DNA of 64,000 nucleotides. Origin: Mesorhizobium loti CJ3sym (lineage in GTDB: Bacteria > Pseudomonadota > Alphaproteobacteria > Rhizobiales > Rhizobiaceae). The notes under the pieces are model-generated. The model saw nothing but the letters and a program-made list of their open reading frames with translations, ran no database searches and was not told the origin of the DNA. The position numbers and the translations under genes are program-made. Shown here piece by piece: positions 1 through 9,522 of this stretch (within the stretch, counting starts at the first letter, position 1; each line of letters begins with the position of its first letter). The DNA is taken from positions 62,001 through 126,000 of the forward strand of contig NZ_AXAL01000010.1 in NCBI RefSeq assembly GCF_000472785.1, given 5' to 3'.

Positions 1-1
1 C

Positions 2-352
2 GCCTATCGCTCCGGCGTGCCGGTCGATGGCGCACGCATTGCTGCCTACGCAATCAGCGGTCTGCTTTCCACAGGTGCCGGCCTGTTCGTCGCTGCACAG
101 ACCGGTTCCGGCGACCCGGTGATCGGCGCGGCCTTTACGCTGAACTCGATTGCCGCGGCGGTGCTCGGCGGCATCGGCTTCCTCGGCGGCCAAGGCACGA
201 TGCGCGGCGCGCTTGCCGGCAGCCTGCTGCTCAGCCTGATGATCAGCGTCATGTTCTTCCTCGGCTTCACGCCGGTCGCCCAGTATGTCGCCCAGGGCCT
301 CATCATCATCGGGGCGGTGGCCATCCCGCAATTCCGCAAGGTGCAGCAATGA
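2..352 (+). CDS. Sugar ABC transporter permease, C-terminal part (5' end outside window)
   Basis: The frame is open from base 2, so this is the last ~116 residues of a BPD_transp_2 (RbsC/AraH type) inner-membrane permease. It carries the family's late GG-rich loop (AAVLGGIGFLGGQGT) followed by two hydrophobic segments. A GTG at 17 could be read as a start, but the open frame runs on upstream (AYRSG precedes it), so the gene is truncated only by the window edge. Its stop overlaps the ATG of the next permease (ATGA, 349-352), which implies translational coupling. The matching ATPase and binding protein presumably lie upstream. The substrate cannot be read from the sequence. Confidence 0.85.
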   Translation, partial: AYRSGVPVDGARIAAYAISGLLSTGAGLFVAAQTGSGDPVIGAAFTLNSIAAAVLGGIGFLGGQGTMRGALAGSLLLSLMISVMFFLGFTPVAQYVAQGLIIIGAVAIPQFRKVQQ

Positions 353-1320
353 CAGCATGGAAAGAAAGCGCGGGCGGCGAACGCGCCTTGACGATCCTGC
401 GCAGCCGGCCGTTCCTCACCGTTGCCATCGTCGCCGCGGTCTGGATCGTGGCGAGCTTCGTATCACGCGGCTTCGGCGCCTACGGCCATTTGCGCTACCT
501 AGTCGAACTGGGTGCCGTCATCGGCCTGGTCGCCGCGGGCCAGACCTTCGTGGTGATCGCCGGCGGCATTGACCTTTCGGTCGCGGCTATTGTCACGGTC
601 AGCGCCGTCAGCCTGCCGCTGCTGTCATGGCAGGCGGATCCGACCGGCATCACCGCCATCCTCGCCGTTCTCGTGCTGACGACGGCAATCGGTCTGGTCA
701 ACGGGCTGGGCGTCGCGCTGCTGCGCGTCCACCCGATGATCATGACACTGGCCATGGCGACGTTCCTGCAAGGCCTGCTGATCATTATCGCCGGCGGCAG
801 CGCGGTGACCGCCGAGAACCCGTTGGTTCACTGGCTCGGCAATGCGCGGCCGGTCGGCATCCCGGCCGGCGTGCTGTTGTGGGTGGCTGTCTCCGTGATC
901 GTGTTGACCATGATGCACGCCACCTCCTTCGGCGCTCGGATATTCGCCATGGGCGCCAATCCGCTTGCCGCGTCCCTGTCCGGCGTTCCGGTCGCTTCGA
1001 CGACGCTCGCGGTCTATGGCATCAGCGGCTCCTGTTCGGGGCTTGCCGGCGTGCTGGTGCTGGGCATGAACGGACAGGGCTATGTCGGGATCGGCGATCC
1101 CTATTTGCTCGCCTCGATTGCCGCCGTGGTGCTCGGCGGCACCTCCATCCTCGGCGGGCTCGGCACCTATGCCGGCACCATCCCCGGCGCGATCCTGCTG
1201 GTCACCATCACCGCGCTGATCACCGTGGTCAATGCATCGCCCGGCTGGCGCAGCATCCTGTTCGGCTCGCTGATCCTGGGTCTGCTGCTTCTCTCAGGCC
1301 GGGAGCAGGCGCGCCGATGA
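349..1320 (+). CDS. Sugar ABC transporter permease (RbsC type)
   Basis: 323-residue polytopic protein of the BPD_transp_2 family, normal in length. The hallmark GGIDLSVAA loop lies at about residues 71-79, and the late AAVVLGGTSILGGLGT loop is present. It pairs with the permease just upstream, with which it overlaps by 4 bp, so the transporter probably uses a heterodimeric membrane channel. The last 27 bp overlap the 3' end of the oppositely oriented amidohydrolase. The substrate is probably a monosaccharide or related polyol, inferred from family membership only. Confidence 0.9.
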   Translation: MTAWKESAGGERALTILRSRPFLTVAIVAAVWIVASFVSRGFGAYGHLRYLVELGAVIGLVAAGQTFVVIAGGIDLSVAAIVTVSAVSLPLLSWQADPTGITAILAVLVLTTAIGLVNGLGVALLRVHPMIMTLAMATFLQGLLIIIAGGSAVTAENPLVHWLGNARPVGIPAGVLLWVAVSVIVLTMMHATSFGARIFAMGANPLAASLSGVPVASTTLAVYGISGSCSGLAGVLVLGMNGQGYVGIGDPYLLASIAAVVLGGTSILGGLGTYAGTIPGAILLVTITALITVVNASPGWRSILFGSLILGLLLLSGREQARR

Positions 1321-2235
1321 CACATCGTCCAGCCGGTAGATGCGTTTTGCATTGCCGAAGAACAGCGCCGCCTGCTCGTCCGCGGAAAAGTCCACCACAA
1401 TGGCTTTAAAGCCGTCGTATATTTCATCGAACGACGCATGCAGGCCGGCGACCGGAAAATCGCTGCCGAACATGGCGCGCCCCGTGCCGAAACAGTCGAT
1501 GCAATGCAGGACGACCGGCCGCAGGCTGTCGAGCGTCCAGTCATGATCGTAGGCGACCAGATCCGATATCTTGACGGCGACGTTGTCGCATTGCGACAAC
1601 AGCCGCAACCCGTCGCGCCACGCCTGCATGCCGTCGACGTCGCGGTCGATCGGACTGCCGCAATGGTTGAGCACGAATTGCTGATCGGGGAAGGCGGCGG
1701 CGAGTCGCGCCGCGTCGCCGAGCTGGCGCGGGAACACCATCAGGTCGAAGGCGAGCCGGTGAGCTCCAAGCAAGGCCAGACCGGCGCGCCATGCCGGCTC
1801 GTCCATGATGCCGTCGCGGACGGCGAAGCGCCTGGCGGGATTGGGGTCCCAGCTCAATATGTCGCGCACGCCGACGACGCGTTCGAAGGCGGCATGCGCC
1901 TCGATCAGTGCTCCTGTGCCGTGGCCAGCCAGTGGCACGTGAACGACATAACGAGCGGCGATGCACCGCGATTTGTCGAGTGTTTCAAGCCACTGCGTTT
2001 CGCCGACGCAGTCGTCGCTTGCCCAGCCGGCTTCGACATGCACGGTGGCGACGACATTGTGCTTGCTGGCGTCGCGCGCGTAATCCTGCGGAAGATAGTC
2101 GCGCCGCAACGGGCCAAGCGCGCCCAGGCCGCCGCGTTGGCCGGCCGTGGCGGCGAGCCAGGGATGCCGTCCGAGGCCGAGATCCCAAAGATGATGATGG
2201 GCGTCGATGATCGGTCCGGCGTAAGGTTTTGGCAC
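1294..2235 (-). CDS. Amidohydrolase family 2 protein (lactonase/decarboxylase-like)
   Basis: 313-residue TIM-barrel metal hydrolase of the Amidohydro_2 family, which includes L-fuconolactonase and 2-pyrone-4,6-dicarboxylate lactonase. The N-terminal metal motif DAHHHLWD is at residues 11-18 and the late FGSDFPV motif supplies the catalytic Asp. The start is a GTG (MPKPYAG...); an ATG four bases upstream is in a different frame. It converges on the permease gene, overlapping by 27 bp, and stands alone on its strand. A role in hydrolysing a sugar lactone taken up by the neighbouring transporter is plausible but inferred. Confidence 0.85.
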   Translation of the reverse strand: MPKPYAGPIIDAHHHLWDLGLGRHPWLAATAGQRGGLGALGPLRRDYLPQDYARDASKHNVVATVHVEAGWASDDCVGETQWLETLDKSRCIAARYVVHVPLAGHGTGALIEAHAAFERVVGVRDILSWDPNPARRFAVRDGIMDEPAWRAGLALLGAHRLAFDLMVFPRQLGDAARLAAAFPDQQFVLNHCGSPIDRDVDGMQAWRDGLRLLSQCDNVAVKISDLVAYDHDWTLDSLRPVVLHCIDCFGTGRAMFGSDFPVAGLHASFDEIYDGFKAIVVDFSADEQAALFFGNAKRIYRLDDVSSARLLPA

Positions 2236-2306
2236 GCATCTCTCTCAGGCTGCGACCGGCATCGGCAATCGATCCCGGCTTCGTTCTGCAAAAGGGTTAG
2301 CATCGG

Positions 2307-3632
2307 ATGATTGAAAACTCACCGGTTTCCATACTCGCGGTGCGCGAAAATTTTCTGCTCGACGACCGCATCCGCGGCGTGCCGCCCGGCACCTCCGGCC
2401 TGGACAGCAGCGCTGTCGCGGCCGAGCACTGGCACCCGGCCGATGGACGCATGGCACTGCCGGTGTTGACCCTCGACGAGGCGGCCTTCGCCGCCAACCG
2501 CGACCTGTTCCTGCGCTATGCGCGCGAACACAATGTTGCGATTGCGCCGCATGCCAAGACGCCAATGGCGCCCGACCTTGCCCGGTCGCTGGTCGAGGCC
2601 GGAGCTTGGGGCACGACGGTCGCGGACATCAGGCAGGCGACAGTGATGCTTAAAGCCGGCCTGACACGGCTGATCATCGCCAATGAAGTTGGCGGATCGG
2701 GCGGCGCCAGCCGGCTGGCTGTGCTTGCCGGTGCCTGGCCGAAAGCCGAGCTCTACGTCTTTGCCGACTCGGTCGACGCCGTGAACGCGCTGGCCGAGGC
2801 CTGGCAAGCCAACCCGGGGCTGCCGCCTTTGCGCGTGCTGGTCGAACTCGGCGCGGGCAGGGCAGGCGCCCGCACCACTGCGCAAGCCGAGGCCGTCGCC
2901 GATGCGATCATGGCTGCCGGTGGGCGGCTCAAGATCGCCGGCGTCGCGACCTATGAAGGCGCGGCGGCGCAACCCGAGCCCGGCCGCACCGGCGAAGTGA
3001 TATCCGGCCTGCTGGCAATGACCGCCGACATGTTTTTGCGGCTGCGCGCCCGCGTCGGCGGTGACGCGCCGCTGATCGTCACCGCCGGCGGCTCGGTCTT
3101 CTTCGACAAAGTGGTCGCAACACTTTCATCAGTGGTTTTCAGCGACGGCAATGCGACGCTGGTGCTGCGCAGTGGCGCCATCTTCTTCCACGACCACGGC
3201 ACCTATGACCGCTCGCTCGGCGCCCTCGATTCTCGCAAGGGTTTTGCCATAGGCGGCATCAGCGCTTCGGCGCGACATTCGTTTCGTCCTGCGCTGCGGC
3301 TGTGGGCCGAAGTGCTGTCGCGGCCGGAGCCCGGCCTCGTCATCTGCGGCATGGGCATGCGCGACGTGTCGTTCGACCAGGGCTTTCCAACGCTGCTCAC
3401 CGTCTTTCGTGCCGGCAAGCCGTTGCCCATGCCGGCCGCGCGTGCCGAGGTGATCAAACTGAACGACCAGCACGCCTTCCTGTCGATTGCACCGAGCGAC
3501 GACATCGCCGTCGGCGACGTCGTCGAATTCGGCATCTCGCATCCCTGCACCTGTCTCGACCGCTATCGCGTGATCTTCGGCGTCGACGCGACCGGCCATA
3601 TCCGCCACGCTTTCCCGACCTGGTTCGGCTGA
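2307..3632 (+). CDS. PLP-dependent D-serine deaminase-like / D-threonine aldolase-like protein
   Basis: 441 residues, resembling fold-type III PLP enzymes (alanine-racemase-like N-terminal barrel followed by a D-serine-dehydratase-like domain). The PLP-binding lysine is expected at K84 in APHAKT. The C-terminus contains an HAF and a later HPCTC segment, like the zinc-binding His/Cys of this family. ATG at 2307. It heads a forward operon with the RidA gene 39 bp downstream. PLP deaminases release reactive enamine/imine products that RidA hydrolyses, so the pairing fits amino-acid deamination. The true substrate (a D-amino acid or beta-hydroxy amino acid) is not evident. Confidence 0.8.
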   Translation: MIENSPVSILAVRENFLLDDRIRGVPPGTSGLDSSAVAAEHWHPADGRMALPVLTLDEAAFAANRDLFLRYAREHNVAIAPHAKTPMAPDLARSLVEAGAWGTTVADIRQATVMLKAGLTRLIIANEVGGSGGASRLAVLAGAWPKAELYVFADSVDAVNALAEAWQANPGLPPLRVLVELGAGRAGARTTAQAEAVADAIMAAGGRLKIAGVATYEGAAAQPEPGRTGEVISGLLAMTADMFLRLRARVGGDAPLIVTAGGSVFFDKVVATLSSVVFSDGNATLVLRSGAIFFHDHGTYDRSLGALDSRKGFAIGGISASARHSFRPALRLWAEVLSRPEPGLVICGMGMRDVSFDQGFPTLLTVFRAGKPLPMPAARAEVIKLNDQHAFLSIAPSDDIAVGDVVEFGISHPCTCLDRYRVIFGVDATGHIRHAFPTWFG

Positions 3633-3671
3633 CCAGATCCCCCAAAAAAGAGAACCTCGAAAGGATCCGAT

Positions 3672-4016
3672 ATGATCAAGTATTTTCAGTCCGGCTCGCG
3701 CATGTCGCAGGCGGTCGTCTATGGCGGCCTCGTCCACATCGCCGGCCAGGTGGCCAATAACCGCAAGGCCGGTATCGAGAGCCAGACCAGCGACGTGCTG
3801 GCCAAGGTCGAGGCGCTGCTGGTCGAGGCCGGCAGCAGCAAGTCGAAGCTGGTGGCGGTCAACATCTTCCTGCCGCAGATCGGTGATTTCGAGGCCATGA
3901 ACAGCATCTACGACGCCTGGGTCGACCCGCAGCGCCTGCCGGCGCGCGCCTGCGTCGAGGCGCGTCTTGCCGACCCCGATCTGCGCATCGAAATCACCGC
4001 GGTCGCGGCGGTCTAG
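3672..4016 (+). CDS. RidA family (YjgF/YER057c/UK114) protein
   Basis: 114 residues, the usual length for this small trimeric family, which hydrolyses 2-aminoacrylate-type enamines and imines to 2-oxoacids. The C-terminal segment keeps the family's Arg in the PARACVEARL region. It lies between the PLP deaminase-like gene and a deacylase whose ATG follows 2 bp after this stop, so all three are probably co-translated. A purine-rich stretch (GAACCTCGAAAGGA) before the ATG supplies the ribosome-binding site. The likely role is to protect against or complete the reaction of the upstream PLP enzyme (inference). Confidence 0.85.
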   Translation: MIKYFQSGSRMSQAVVYGGLVHIAGQVANNRKAGIESQTSDVLAKVEALLVEAGSSKSKLVAVNIFLPQIGDFEAMNSIYDAWVDPQRLPARACVEARLADPDLRIEITAVAAV

Positions 4017-4018
4017 CC

Positions 4019-5029
4019 ATGCACACCGGCCTCGCCCACACGCTCGACTTCGACCGCGACGGCAAGACGCTCGAGCATCTCAGCATTCCGTTCTCGATCG
4101 ACCGCTCGCCCTATTTTCAGGTCAAGGTGCCGATCTGCCTCATCCGCAACGGCGACGGCCCGTCGCTGCTTCTGATGGCCGGCAATCACGGCGACGAGTA
4201 TGAAGGCGAGCTGTCGCTGGCAAAGCTGGCCCGCCGGCTCGACCCAAAGCGGATCAGGGGACGCATCACCATCCTGCCGATGGCCAACGCACCGGCGGTG
4301 ATGGCCGCCAAGCGCTGCTCGCCGCTTGACGGCGGCAATCTCAACCGCGCCTTTCCAGGTGAGCCTCTGGGCACGCCGACAAGCCGGCTTGCCAATTTCC
4401 TCGAGACGGAGCTGTTCCCTCGCCACGACGTCGTCTTCGACATCCATTCGGGCGGCACGTCGATGGAGCATCTGCCGACCGCACTGGTCGAACGCAACGC
4501 CGATCCCGAGCGCCATCGGCGTGGCGTCGAACTAATGCGCACGCTCGGCATGCCGTACGGCTTCGTCGCCGATAACGGCCAGGCTTCGCCGACCTCGATG
4601 GGTGCAGCACGCCGCGCCGGCGCCATCGGCGTCAGCGGCGAGTTCGGCGGCGGCGGCACCGCCACGGTCGACTCCATGGCGATCACCGCTCGCGCGCTTG
4701 ACAGCCTGATGGTTGCATTGGGCATCGTCGAGGCGCCGGTCTTGGCGCCGAAGCACGAGCCCGCCACTCCGACGCGGCTGCTGTCGCTGTCCCGGCACAG
4801 CCAGGGTCTCTATGCCACCCGCGGCGGCTGGTTCGAGCCCGCTGTCAGGCTTGGCGACAGCGTCAGCGCGGAACAATTGGCCGGCTGGTATCACGATTTG
4901 GAACAGCTCGATCTGGCTGAGGAAGCACTGCATTTCGCCGAAAGCGGGATCGTGCTTTCGCGTCGGCTGCATACGATGTGCGAGGCGGGCGACTGCCTGA
5001 TGCAAGTCGCCGAGCCGGTCAAAGGCTGA
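4019..5029 (+). CDS. Succinylglutamate desuccinylase/aspartoacylase family deacylase (DoeB-like)
   Basis: 336-residue zinc-dependent deacylase of the AstE/ASPA (M14-like) family. The first zinc motif GNHGDEYEGE places His57 and Glu60, and the third zinc ligand is the His of DIHSGG near residue 143. A later SGEFGGGG region carries a candidate catalytic Glu. The closest functional type I recognise is N-acetyl-diaminobutyrate deacetylase (DoeB), but that specificity is not proven. It starts 2 bp after the RidA stop. With the PLP and RidA genes, it suggests that an N-acylated amino acid is deacylated and then deaminated. Confidence 0.82.
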   Translation: MHTGLAHTLDFDRDGKTLEHLSIPFSIDRSPYFQVKVPICLIRNGDGPSLLLMAGNHGDEYEGELSLAKLARRLDPKRIRGRITILPMANAPAVMAAKRCSPLDGGNLNRAFPGEPLGTPTSRLANFLETELFPRHDVVFDIHSGGTSMEHLPTALVERNADPERHRRGVELMRTLGMPYGFVADNGQASPTSMGAARRAGAIGVSGEFGGGGTATVDSMAITARALDSLMVALGIVEAPVLAPKHEPATPTRLLSLSRHSQGLYATRGGWFEPAVRLGDSVSAEQLAGWYHDLEQLDLAEEALHFAESGIVLSRRLHTMCEAGDCLMQVAEPVKG

Positions 5030-5061
5030 AGCCATATCAGGATCAAGACCGAGGATACTCG

Positions 5062-6243
5062 ATGCAACAGCTTTCGATGTGGACTTACCCCTGGGATGTC
5101 AGGGATCTCGGCCTGGAGACGGTCGAACGCGATCTTGTCGAGCGCGCCGGGCTCAACATGGTCAGCCTTGCGACATCCTATCATGCCGGGCGCTTCCTGC
5201 AGCCGCGCAGCCCGCGCCGCAAGGCCTACTTTCCGGAGGACGGCACCATCTACTTCAAGCCGACAGCGGCGCGCTGGGGAAGCCTCGCCATCCAGCCCAA
5301 GGTTGCGGACGTGATCACGCAGGGCGGCGACGTGCTTGGCAACCTGATCCGCCGGCGCGACGCCGGCGGGCTCGGTGTTTCGTGCTGGACGGTTTGCCTG
5401 CACAACACCCGCCTCGGCATGCTGCATCCGCAGGCCGTCACCCGCAACGCCTTTGGCGATGCCAACTACTACAATCTCTGCCCGTCGCATCCCGATGCGC
5501 GTGCCTATGTCCGTGCGCTGGTCGCCGATATCTCGCACAGCTACCGGCCGGACCGGATCGAACTCGAAAGTCCGTCCTTCATGGGCTTCGCTCACGAATA
5601 TCATCACGAGAAGGATGGCGTCGGGCTGACGCCGGAAGACGATTTTCTGTTGTCACTGTGCTTCTGTTCGTCCTGCGTCGCCCGCGCGGCAAAAGCCGGC
5701 GTCGACGGCGAGGCGGCGCGCAAGCTCACCAAGCAATGGATCGTCGAGACCTGCGAGCGTGCGGTGCCGCAACGCCGCTTTCCCGATTTTCCCGCCAGCG
5801 GCCTCGACGTCTTTGCACCGTGGCCGGAGCTCCACGCCTATCTCAAGTGGCGGTTCGAGCCGGTGACCAGCCTCGTCGCCGAGCTGCGTGAAGTGGCCGA
5901 TCCCACGACGCGTGTCGTCATCATCGATCTGAAAGATGGCTGGCTCGGCGGCTGCGATCTCGAAGCACTGGGCAAGGTCTGCGACGGGGCGATCCTGTGT
6001 GCCTACGATATGCAGGCCGGAGATGTCTCAAGTCTGATGGCGGCCGGCCGCGCTGCGCTCGGCGCGGAGAAATTCCTCGGTGCCGGCTACCGGTTGTTCT
6101 ATCCGGAAATGGCCGGCCCCGACATCCTTGCGGCCAAGGCGGAGCCGGGGCTGGCGCCCGGCGTCAATGGCATCAATTTCTACAATTACGGTCTCATTCC
6201 CGCTGCGCGGCTCGACTGGATAGGTGCTGCCCTGCGGCCTTGA
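5062..6243 (+). CDS. Uncharacterised protein, TIM-barrel hydrolase-like, Cys-rich motif
   Basis: 393 residues, not assignable by me to a characterised family. The start at 5062 is chosen because GAGGA lies just upstream; the frame is open back to 4978, inside the deacylase gene. The alternating pattern with acidic motifs (RIELESPSF near residue 167, VVIIDLKDGW near 290) resembles glycosidase-like TIM barrels of the 'hypothetical glycoside hydrolase' kind. A CFCSSC cluster near residue 200 could bind a metal. No signal peptide is visible, so it is probably cytoplasmic. It is the last gene of the PLP/RidA/deacylase operon. Confidence 0.7.
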   Translation: MQQLSMWTYPWDVRDLGLETVERDLVERAGLNMVSLATSYHAGRFLQPRSPRRKAYFPEDGTIYFKPTAARWGSLAIQPKVADVITQGGDVLGNLIRRRDAGGLGVSCWTVCLHNTRLGMLHPQAVTRNAFGDANYYNLCPSHPDARAYVRALVADISHSYRPDRIELESPSFMGFAHEYHHEKDGVGLTPEDDFLLSLCFCSSCVARAAKAGVDGEAARKLTKQWIVETCERAVPQRRFPDFPASGLDVFAPWPELHAYLKWRFEPVTSLVAELREVADPTTRVVIIDLKDGWLGGCDLEALGKVCDGAILCAYDMQAGDVSSLMAAGRAALGAEKFLGAGYRLFYPEMAGPDILAAKAEPGLAPGVNGINFYNYGLIPAARLDWIGAALRP

Positions 6244-6406
6244 GCCCGGCGCCAATGCTCCTCGGCCAATCGCGAGGGCATGGGAAAGCGAGCCAACCGC
6301 CAACGACCACATAAGTTTATTCGTTTTTGACCAATACGCGCTGGCGGATTCCTGTAATCTTCAGAAAAACACCGGGCTAACCGGGGCCAACCAGAAAGGT
6401 CGGGGA

Positions 6407-7387
6407 ATGAAATACGTCGTCGATTCGATCGGCGGTCCCGCCGGCGGTGATGCCTGGCAAGCCGCTGTTACCGAAGCCTATTTTCCGCTCGACACCGAGT
6501 ATCGGAACCGTCGCGAATTTTCAGGCACGCTGGAAACCTTCTCTCTCGGGCTGGTCAGCGTGTCCAAAATGCGCTGCGATGCCGTGAGTTATCGCCGCCA
6601 TCGCCGGCATTTCCTCAACGAGCGTGACGCCAGCCTGCTCATCACCATCCCGGAGATGTCGGAGGTGAATTTCTCGCAAGGGTCGAGGACCGTCAATTGC
6701 GCTCCGGGGGGCTTCCTCGTCGAGAGGGGAGATGCGCCTTACGAATTCTGGCACGGCAAGCCAAACGCGCTGTGGGTCCTGAAGGTGCCGTCATCAAGCG
6801 TTCGGGCACGGATCGGATCCGCCGAACGGCTCAGTGCGCTCAGTTTCGATGCAACCCAAGGCATCGCCGCGCTCTTCCTCGACACGGTGCGAACCACGAT
6901 CGGCCATCTCGATGAGATCACGGAAGTAGCTCGTGAGATGATGGGCAGGCACATCCTGGAAATGCTGTGCCTGTCGATCGTGAGTGACGATCGCGTGCTG
7001 GACAGCAGCATCTCGTCGATCCGGGCCGGCCATTTGCATCGCGCCGAGCAGTATATTCGCGACAATTTAAAGAGTTCCGGCCTCGGCCCGCAGGCTGTGG
7101 CTGATGCCTGCGGCATCTCCCTGCGTTATCTGCAGGTTCTGTTTCAAGACAGCAACCAGTCGATCAACGGCTTCATCCGCGACGCCCGGCTTGAACTTTG
7201 CGCAGAGGAGCTGATGTCGGTGACCAATAGCAGCAGCGTTGCCGAGATCGCTTACCGCTGGGGTTTTGCCGACCAGTCTCAATTCTGCAAGCACTACCGA
7301 ACGCGGTTCGGCTGCGCACCGACGGATACCCGTCGCGAAGCAGCGAACCGGGCAGGCCGCACCTCGACCTCGCGAGAGCGGCACTAG
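6407..7387 (+). CDS. AraC family transcriptional regulator
   Basis: 326 residues: an N-terminal AraC-binding-like sensor region (about 1-200) and a C-terminal pair of HTH motifs (about 215-310) with the typical SLRYLQVLFQ and AYRWGFADQSQFCKHYR segments. The ATG at 6407 follows AAAGGTCGGGG; an in-frame start at 6224 would overlap the upstream gene and lacks support. It lies 163 bp after the uncharacterised gene and 104 bp before hyuA, in the same direction as both. It could control either block; the 6244-6406 gap is long enough for its own promoter. Confidence 0.88.
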   Translation: MKYVVDSIGGPAGGDAWQAAVTEAYFPLDTEYRNRREFSGTLETFSLGLVSVSKMRCDAVSYRRHRRHFLNERDASLLITIPEMSEVNFSQGSRTVNCAPGGFLVERGDAPYEFWHGKPNALWVLKVPSSSVRARIGSAERLSALSFDATQGIAALFLDTVRTTIGHLDEITEVAREMMGRHILEMLCLSIVSDDRVLDSSISSIRAGHLHRAEQYIRDNLKSSGLGPQAVADACGISLRYLQVLFQDSNQSINGFIRDARLELCAEELMSVTNSSSVAEIAYRWGFADQSQFCKHYRTRFGCAPTDTRREAANRAGRTSTSRERH

Positions 7388-7491
7388 ACCCGACGAAATC
7401 CGGGCCAATTCTATCTTTTGTTACGACGTCGCCCCGGCACGGGGCGGCGAGGGCCGGGCCTTGCCCGCAAAGACCCCGCGAAGGAACTGTC

Positions 7492-9519
7492 ATGAGCCGA
7501 ATAAGAGTTGCCGTCGATGTCGGAGGGACCTTCACCGACATCTGCATCATGGACGAAGACACCGGCGCGATCCGTATCGAAAAGACCGCCTCCACGCCTG
7601 ACGATCCCATGCAGGCCATCATGAATGGCGTCGAGCAGGGCCGCATCGATCTTTCGCAGGTGACCATGTTCTCTCATGGCACGACGGTCGCCACCAATGC
7701 GCTGATCACCCGCCGCCTGCCGCGCACCGCAATGGTCTGCACTGAGGGTTTCCGGGACGTTGTCGAGATCCGCCGCGCCAACAAGGAAGATCTCTGGGAC
7801 ACCTACAAGGACGTCGCCAAGCCCTATATCCCGCGCCGCGACCGGCTGACCGTTCGGGAACGGGTCAGTGCCGAGGGCGCGATCCTGGAGGCGCTGGACG
7901 AAGAGGCCGCGCGCCGCGTCGCGGAAATTCTCAAGAAACGGCAGGTCAAGTCCATCGCCGTCTGCTTCATGAACTCCTATGTCAACGGCGCCAATGAGCG
8001 CCGCATGCGTGAGATCCTGAAGGAGGCAATGCCGGATCTGCCGGTCTCGATCTCTTCGGAGGTGATGCCGGAAATCTTCGAGCACGAACGGTTTTCGACC
8101 ACCATGGCCAACGCCGTCTGTGCCCCGGTCGTCGTCGACTACGTGTCGCGTCTCGGAGAAAAGCTTGCCGCCGCCGGATACAAGCGAGATCTCCTGCTGC
8201 TGCACAGCGGTGGCGGGGTCATGACACCCGCGAGCGTCAAGGATTTTTCAGCCCGGCTCGCAGGATCGGGCATCGCTGCCGGCGCGATCGCAAGCCGTTT
8301 CATCGGAAACCTCTGTGGCTTCCCGAACTCGATCGGCTTCGACATGGGCGGCACCAGCACCGACGTCTCGCTCGCATGGAACGGGGAGTCGCGCATCACA
8401 AAGGACTGGTACATCGAATTCGGATATCCGATCCGCTTCCCCTCCATCGAGGTGCTGACGATCGGTGCGGGCGGCGGGTCGTTGGCATGGCAGGACGAGG
8501 GCGGTAGCTTGCGCAACGGACCGCAGTCCGCCGGCGCCTTTCCAGGCCCGGCCTGCTACAAGAACGGCAACCGCACCGCCACCAACACCGATGCCAATGT
8601 CGTGCTCGGCCGTCTCGGCACCAGCCTTGCAGGCGGCAAGATCACGCTCGACCCCGCTCTGGCCGCTCAGGCCGTGCAGGAGACGGTGGCGGCACCCTTC
8701 GGCATGGAACTCCACCAAGCGGCCGAGGCGATCATCGCCGTTGCCAACGCCAATATGGGCAATGCCGTCCGGCTTCTCTCCATCAGCCGAGGCTATGACC
8801 CGCGCGACTTTGCACTCGTCGCATTCGGCGGCGCAGGCGCCTTGCACGGAGCGGCCGTGGCCAAGGAGCTTTCGATTCCAACCGTGATCGTGCCGCCCAA
8901 TCCCGGCGTCACCTCCGCGCTCGGTTGCCTACTCGTCGACGTGCAGCACGATTTCTCCGAGAGCTTCATGGCCGATGCCTCGACGGTTTCGCCGGCCGAA
9001 ATGCAGACGGCCTTTGTTAAGATGGAAGAACAGGCCGTTGAACGCCTGGCGCATGAGGGTGTGGCGCAGGAAGACATGGCGCTGCAGCGTACGGTCGAGA
9101 TGATGTATCAGGGCCAGTGGCGCTCGCTCGCGGTGTCGGCGCCGGCGCGGATCGAGAGCATCTGCTCACTGATCGAGGCGTTCCACAACGAGCACGAACG
9201 CGAGTTCAACTACCGCCGCGAAGAGGCGCCGGTGTCGATCTTCCGCATCGCGGTCAAGGCGATCGGCATCGTCCCGAAAGCCGAGATACCGCGGCACGAA
9301 GTCTCGCCGCATGAGCCACAGCCGGCCGGCCGCCGCGGCGTTTGGTTCGACGGCGTATCTCATGATGCAGCCGTGTATGAGCGTGACCAACTCAGCGCCG
9401 GCGCTGCCTTCACGGGGCCTGCCATTGTCGAACAGTTCGATTCCACCACCGTGGTTCCGCCAGGAATGAGCGCGACCGTCGATGGCTTCCTGAACATTCT
9501 CATCGTGACGAAAGGCTGA
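7492..9519 (+). CDS. hyuA: Hydantoinase/oxoprolinase family protein, subunit A
   Basis: 675-residue ATP-dependent amidohydrolase subunit. The N-terminal actin-like nucleotide motif VDVGGTFTDI is at residues 6-15 (Hydant_A_N) and the second phosphate motif FDMGGTSTDVS is near residue 285. AAGGA precedes the ATG. HyuA/HyuB pairs open cyclic amides (N-methylhydantoin, hydantoins, 5-oxoproline) with ATP hydrolysis. It is followed 3 bp later by hyuB, an obligate partner. The ring opened here is unknown. The nearby Pxp and molybdenum-hydroxylase operons suggest an N-heterocycle. Confidence 0.9.
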   Translation: MSRIRVAVDVGGTFTDICIMDEDTGAIRIEKTASTPDDPMQAIMNGVEQGRIDLSQVTMFSHGTTVATNALITRRLPRTAMVCTEGFRDVVEIRRANKEDLWDTYKDVAKPYIPRRDRLTVRERVSAEGAILEALDEEAARRVAEILKKRQVKSIAVCFMNSYVNGANERRMREILKEAMPDLPVSISSEVMPEIFEHERFSTTMANAVCAPVVVDYVSRLGEKLAAAGYKRDLLLLHSGGGVMTPASVKDFSARLAGSGIAAGAIASRFIGNLCGFPNSIGFDMGGTSTDVSLAWNGESRITKDWYIEFGYPIRFPSIEVLTIGAGGGSLAWQDEGGSLRNGPQSAGAFPGPACYKNGNRTATNTDANVVLGRLGTSLAGGKITLDPALAAQAVQETVAAPFGMELHQAAEAIIAVANANMGNAVRLLSISRGYDPRDFALVAFGGAGALHGAAVAKELSIPTVIVPPNPGVTSALGCLLVDVQHDFSESFMADASTVSPAEMQTAFVKMEEQAVERLAHEGVAQEDMALQRTVEMMYQGQWRSLAVSAPARIESICSLIEAFHNEHEREFNYRREEAPVSIFRIAVKAIGIVPKAEIPRHEVSPHEPQPAGRRGVWFDGVSHDAAVYERDQLSAGAAFTGPAIVEQFDSTTVVPPGMSATVDGFLNILIVTKG

Positions 9520-9522
9520 GAC

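Noticed and set aside
1438..2310. 290-codon plus-strand frame opposite the amidohydrolase
   Set aside because: The minus strand carries DAHHHLWD and FGSDFPV; the plus frame has no recognisable feature.
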